Shown: positions 63,958 through 64,000 of the stretch, piece by piece | Position numbering within the stretch: the stretch's first letter is position 1 | Layout of the letters: every line of letters begins with the position of its first letter | Source: Spinactinospora alkalitolerans | Lineage (GTDB): Bacteria > Actinomycetota > Actinomycetes > Streptosporangiales > Streptosporangiaceae | NCBI RefSeq assembly: GCF_013408795.1 | Contig: NZ_JACCCC010000001.1 | Location: 6,448,001-6,512,000, forward strand | Direction: 5' to 3' | Length of the DNA: 64,000 nt | Translations under genes and position numbers: made by a program | The notes under the pieces: model-generated | Seen by the model: only the letters and a program-made list of their open reading frames with translations | What the model was told of the DNA's origin: nothing | Database searches by the model: none

Positions 63958-64000
63958 GTTGAGCGATTTCCCCGGCTTCAAGATCAATAAGCCTCAAAGG

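Overview
The window is chromosomal DNA of a high-GC actinomycete. The 16S/23S/5S operon at the right is actinobacterial in sequence, and its 16S resembles those of Nocardiopsis and relatives (Nocardiopsaceae). This is a family-level judgement from reading the rRNA, not a search. Coding style fits: GTG starts, ATGA/GTGA start-stop overlaps, and many TetR, PadR and two-component regulators.

Layout. 0-1.2 kb is a scarred left edge: a tRNA 3'-end remnant with a terminator hairpin, a beheaded minus-strand gene and a decayed IS5-type transposase. 1.3-3.2 kb holds an EEP-family phosphohydrolase and a TetR repressor. 3.3-11.3 kb is a catabolic cluster: short-chain fatty acid permease, acetoacetyl-CoA synthetase, thiolase-fold Ltp protein, DUF35 protein, acetyl-CoA acetyltransferase, MaoC hydratase and an MFS carrier. 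It probably takes up and activates a short 3-oxo acid and splits it to acetyl-CoA, under the TetR protein and a palindromic operator. 11.4-13.7 kb carries a frameshifted phosphotransferase remnant and a divergent TetR/MFS pair sharing a palindrome.

14.3-25.6 kb is a complete type I-E CRISPR-Cas locus: a conserved leader with a degenerate three-repeat mini-array, then cas3-cas8e-cse2-cas7e-cas5e-cas6e-cas1-cas2 in one tightly overlapping run, then a second copy of the leader and a regular array of 29 repeats and 28 spacers of exactly 32 bp. The leader-bearing mini-array directly ahead of cas3 is the best candidate for an undescribed element, possibly a cas-regulating guide RNA. A lone repeat relic lies 3.8 kb past the main array.

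25.8-35.3 kb mixes intact genes (a SpoIIE-type phosphatase, TetR/SDR pair, SAM methyltransferase, secreted SGNH esterase behind a CelR/CebR-type operator) with several broken ones: a split S1-domain gene, a frameshifted hypothetical gene, DUF998 and DinB remnants, and a small membrane protein split at a heptanucleotide tandem repeat. 35.3-41.1 kb holds a PadR/formylglycine-generating-enzyme pair, an aldo/keto reductase and a zinc ABC transporter behind a Zur-like box. 41.4-44.8 kb has a second SpoIIE phosphatase, a PemK-like protein, a HAD hydrolase and an alpha/beta hydrolase, with two minisatellites between them.

44.8-46.5 kb appears non-coding: 72-bp repeat arrays in inverted orientation around a perfect DasR-type operator core. 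46.5-54.6 kb holds a secreted protein, a DUF6114/DUF6230 pair, a phosphoribosyltransferase, a two-component system, two membrane proteins and an erythromycin-esterase homologue. 54.9-60.8 kb is the rRNA operon with three look-alike promoters, no spacer tRNA and a strong terminator. The right end has topoisomerase IB, an AlkZ-like protein, a hypothetical protein and a very small ORF.
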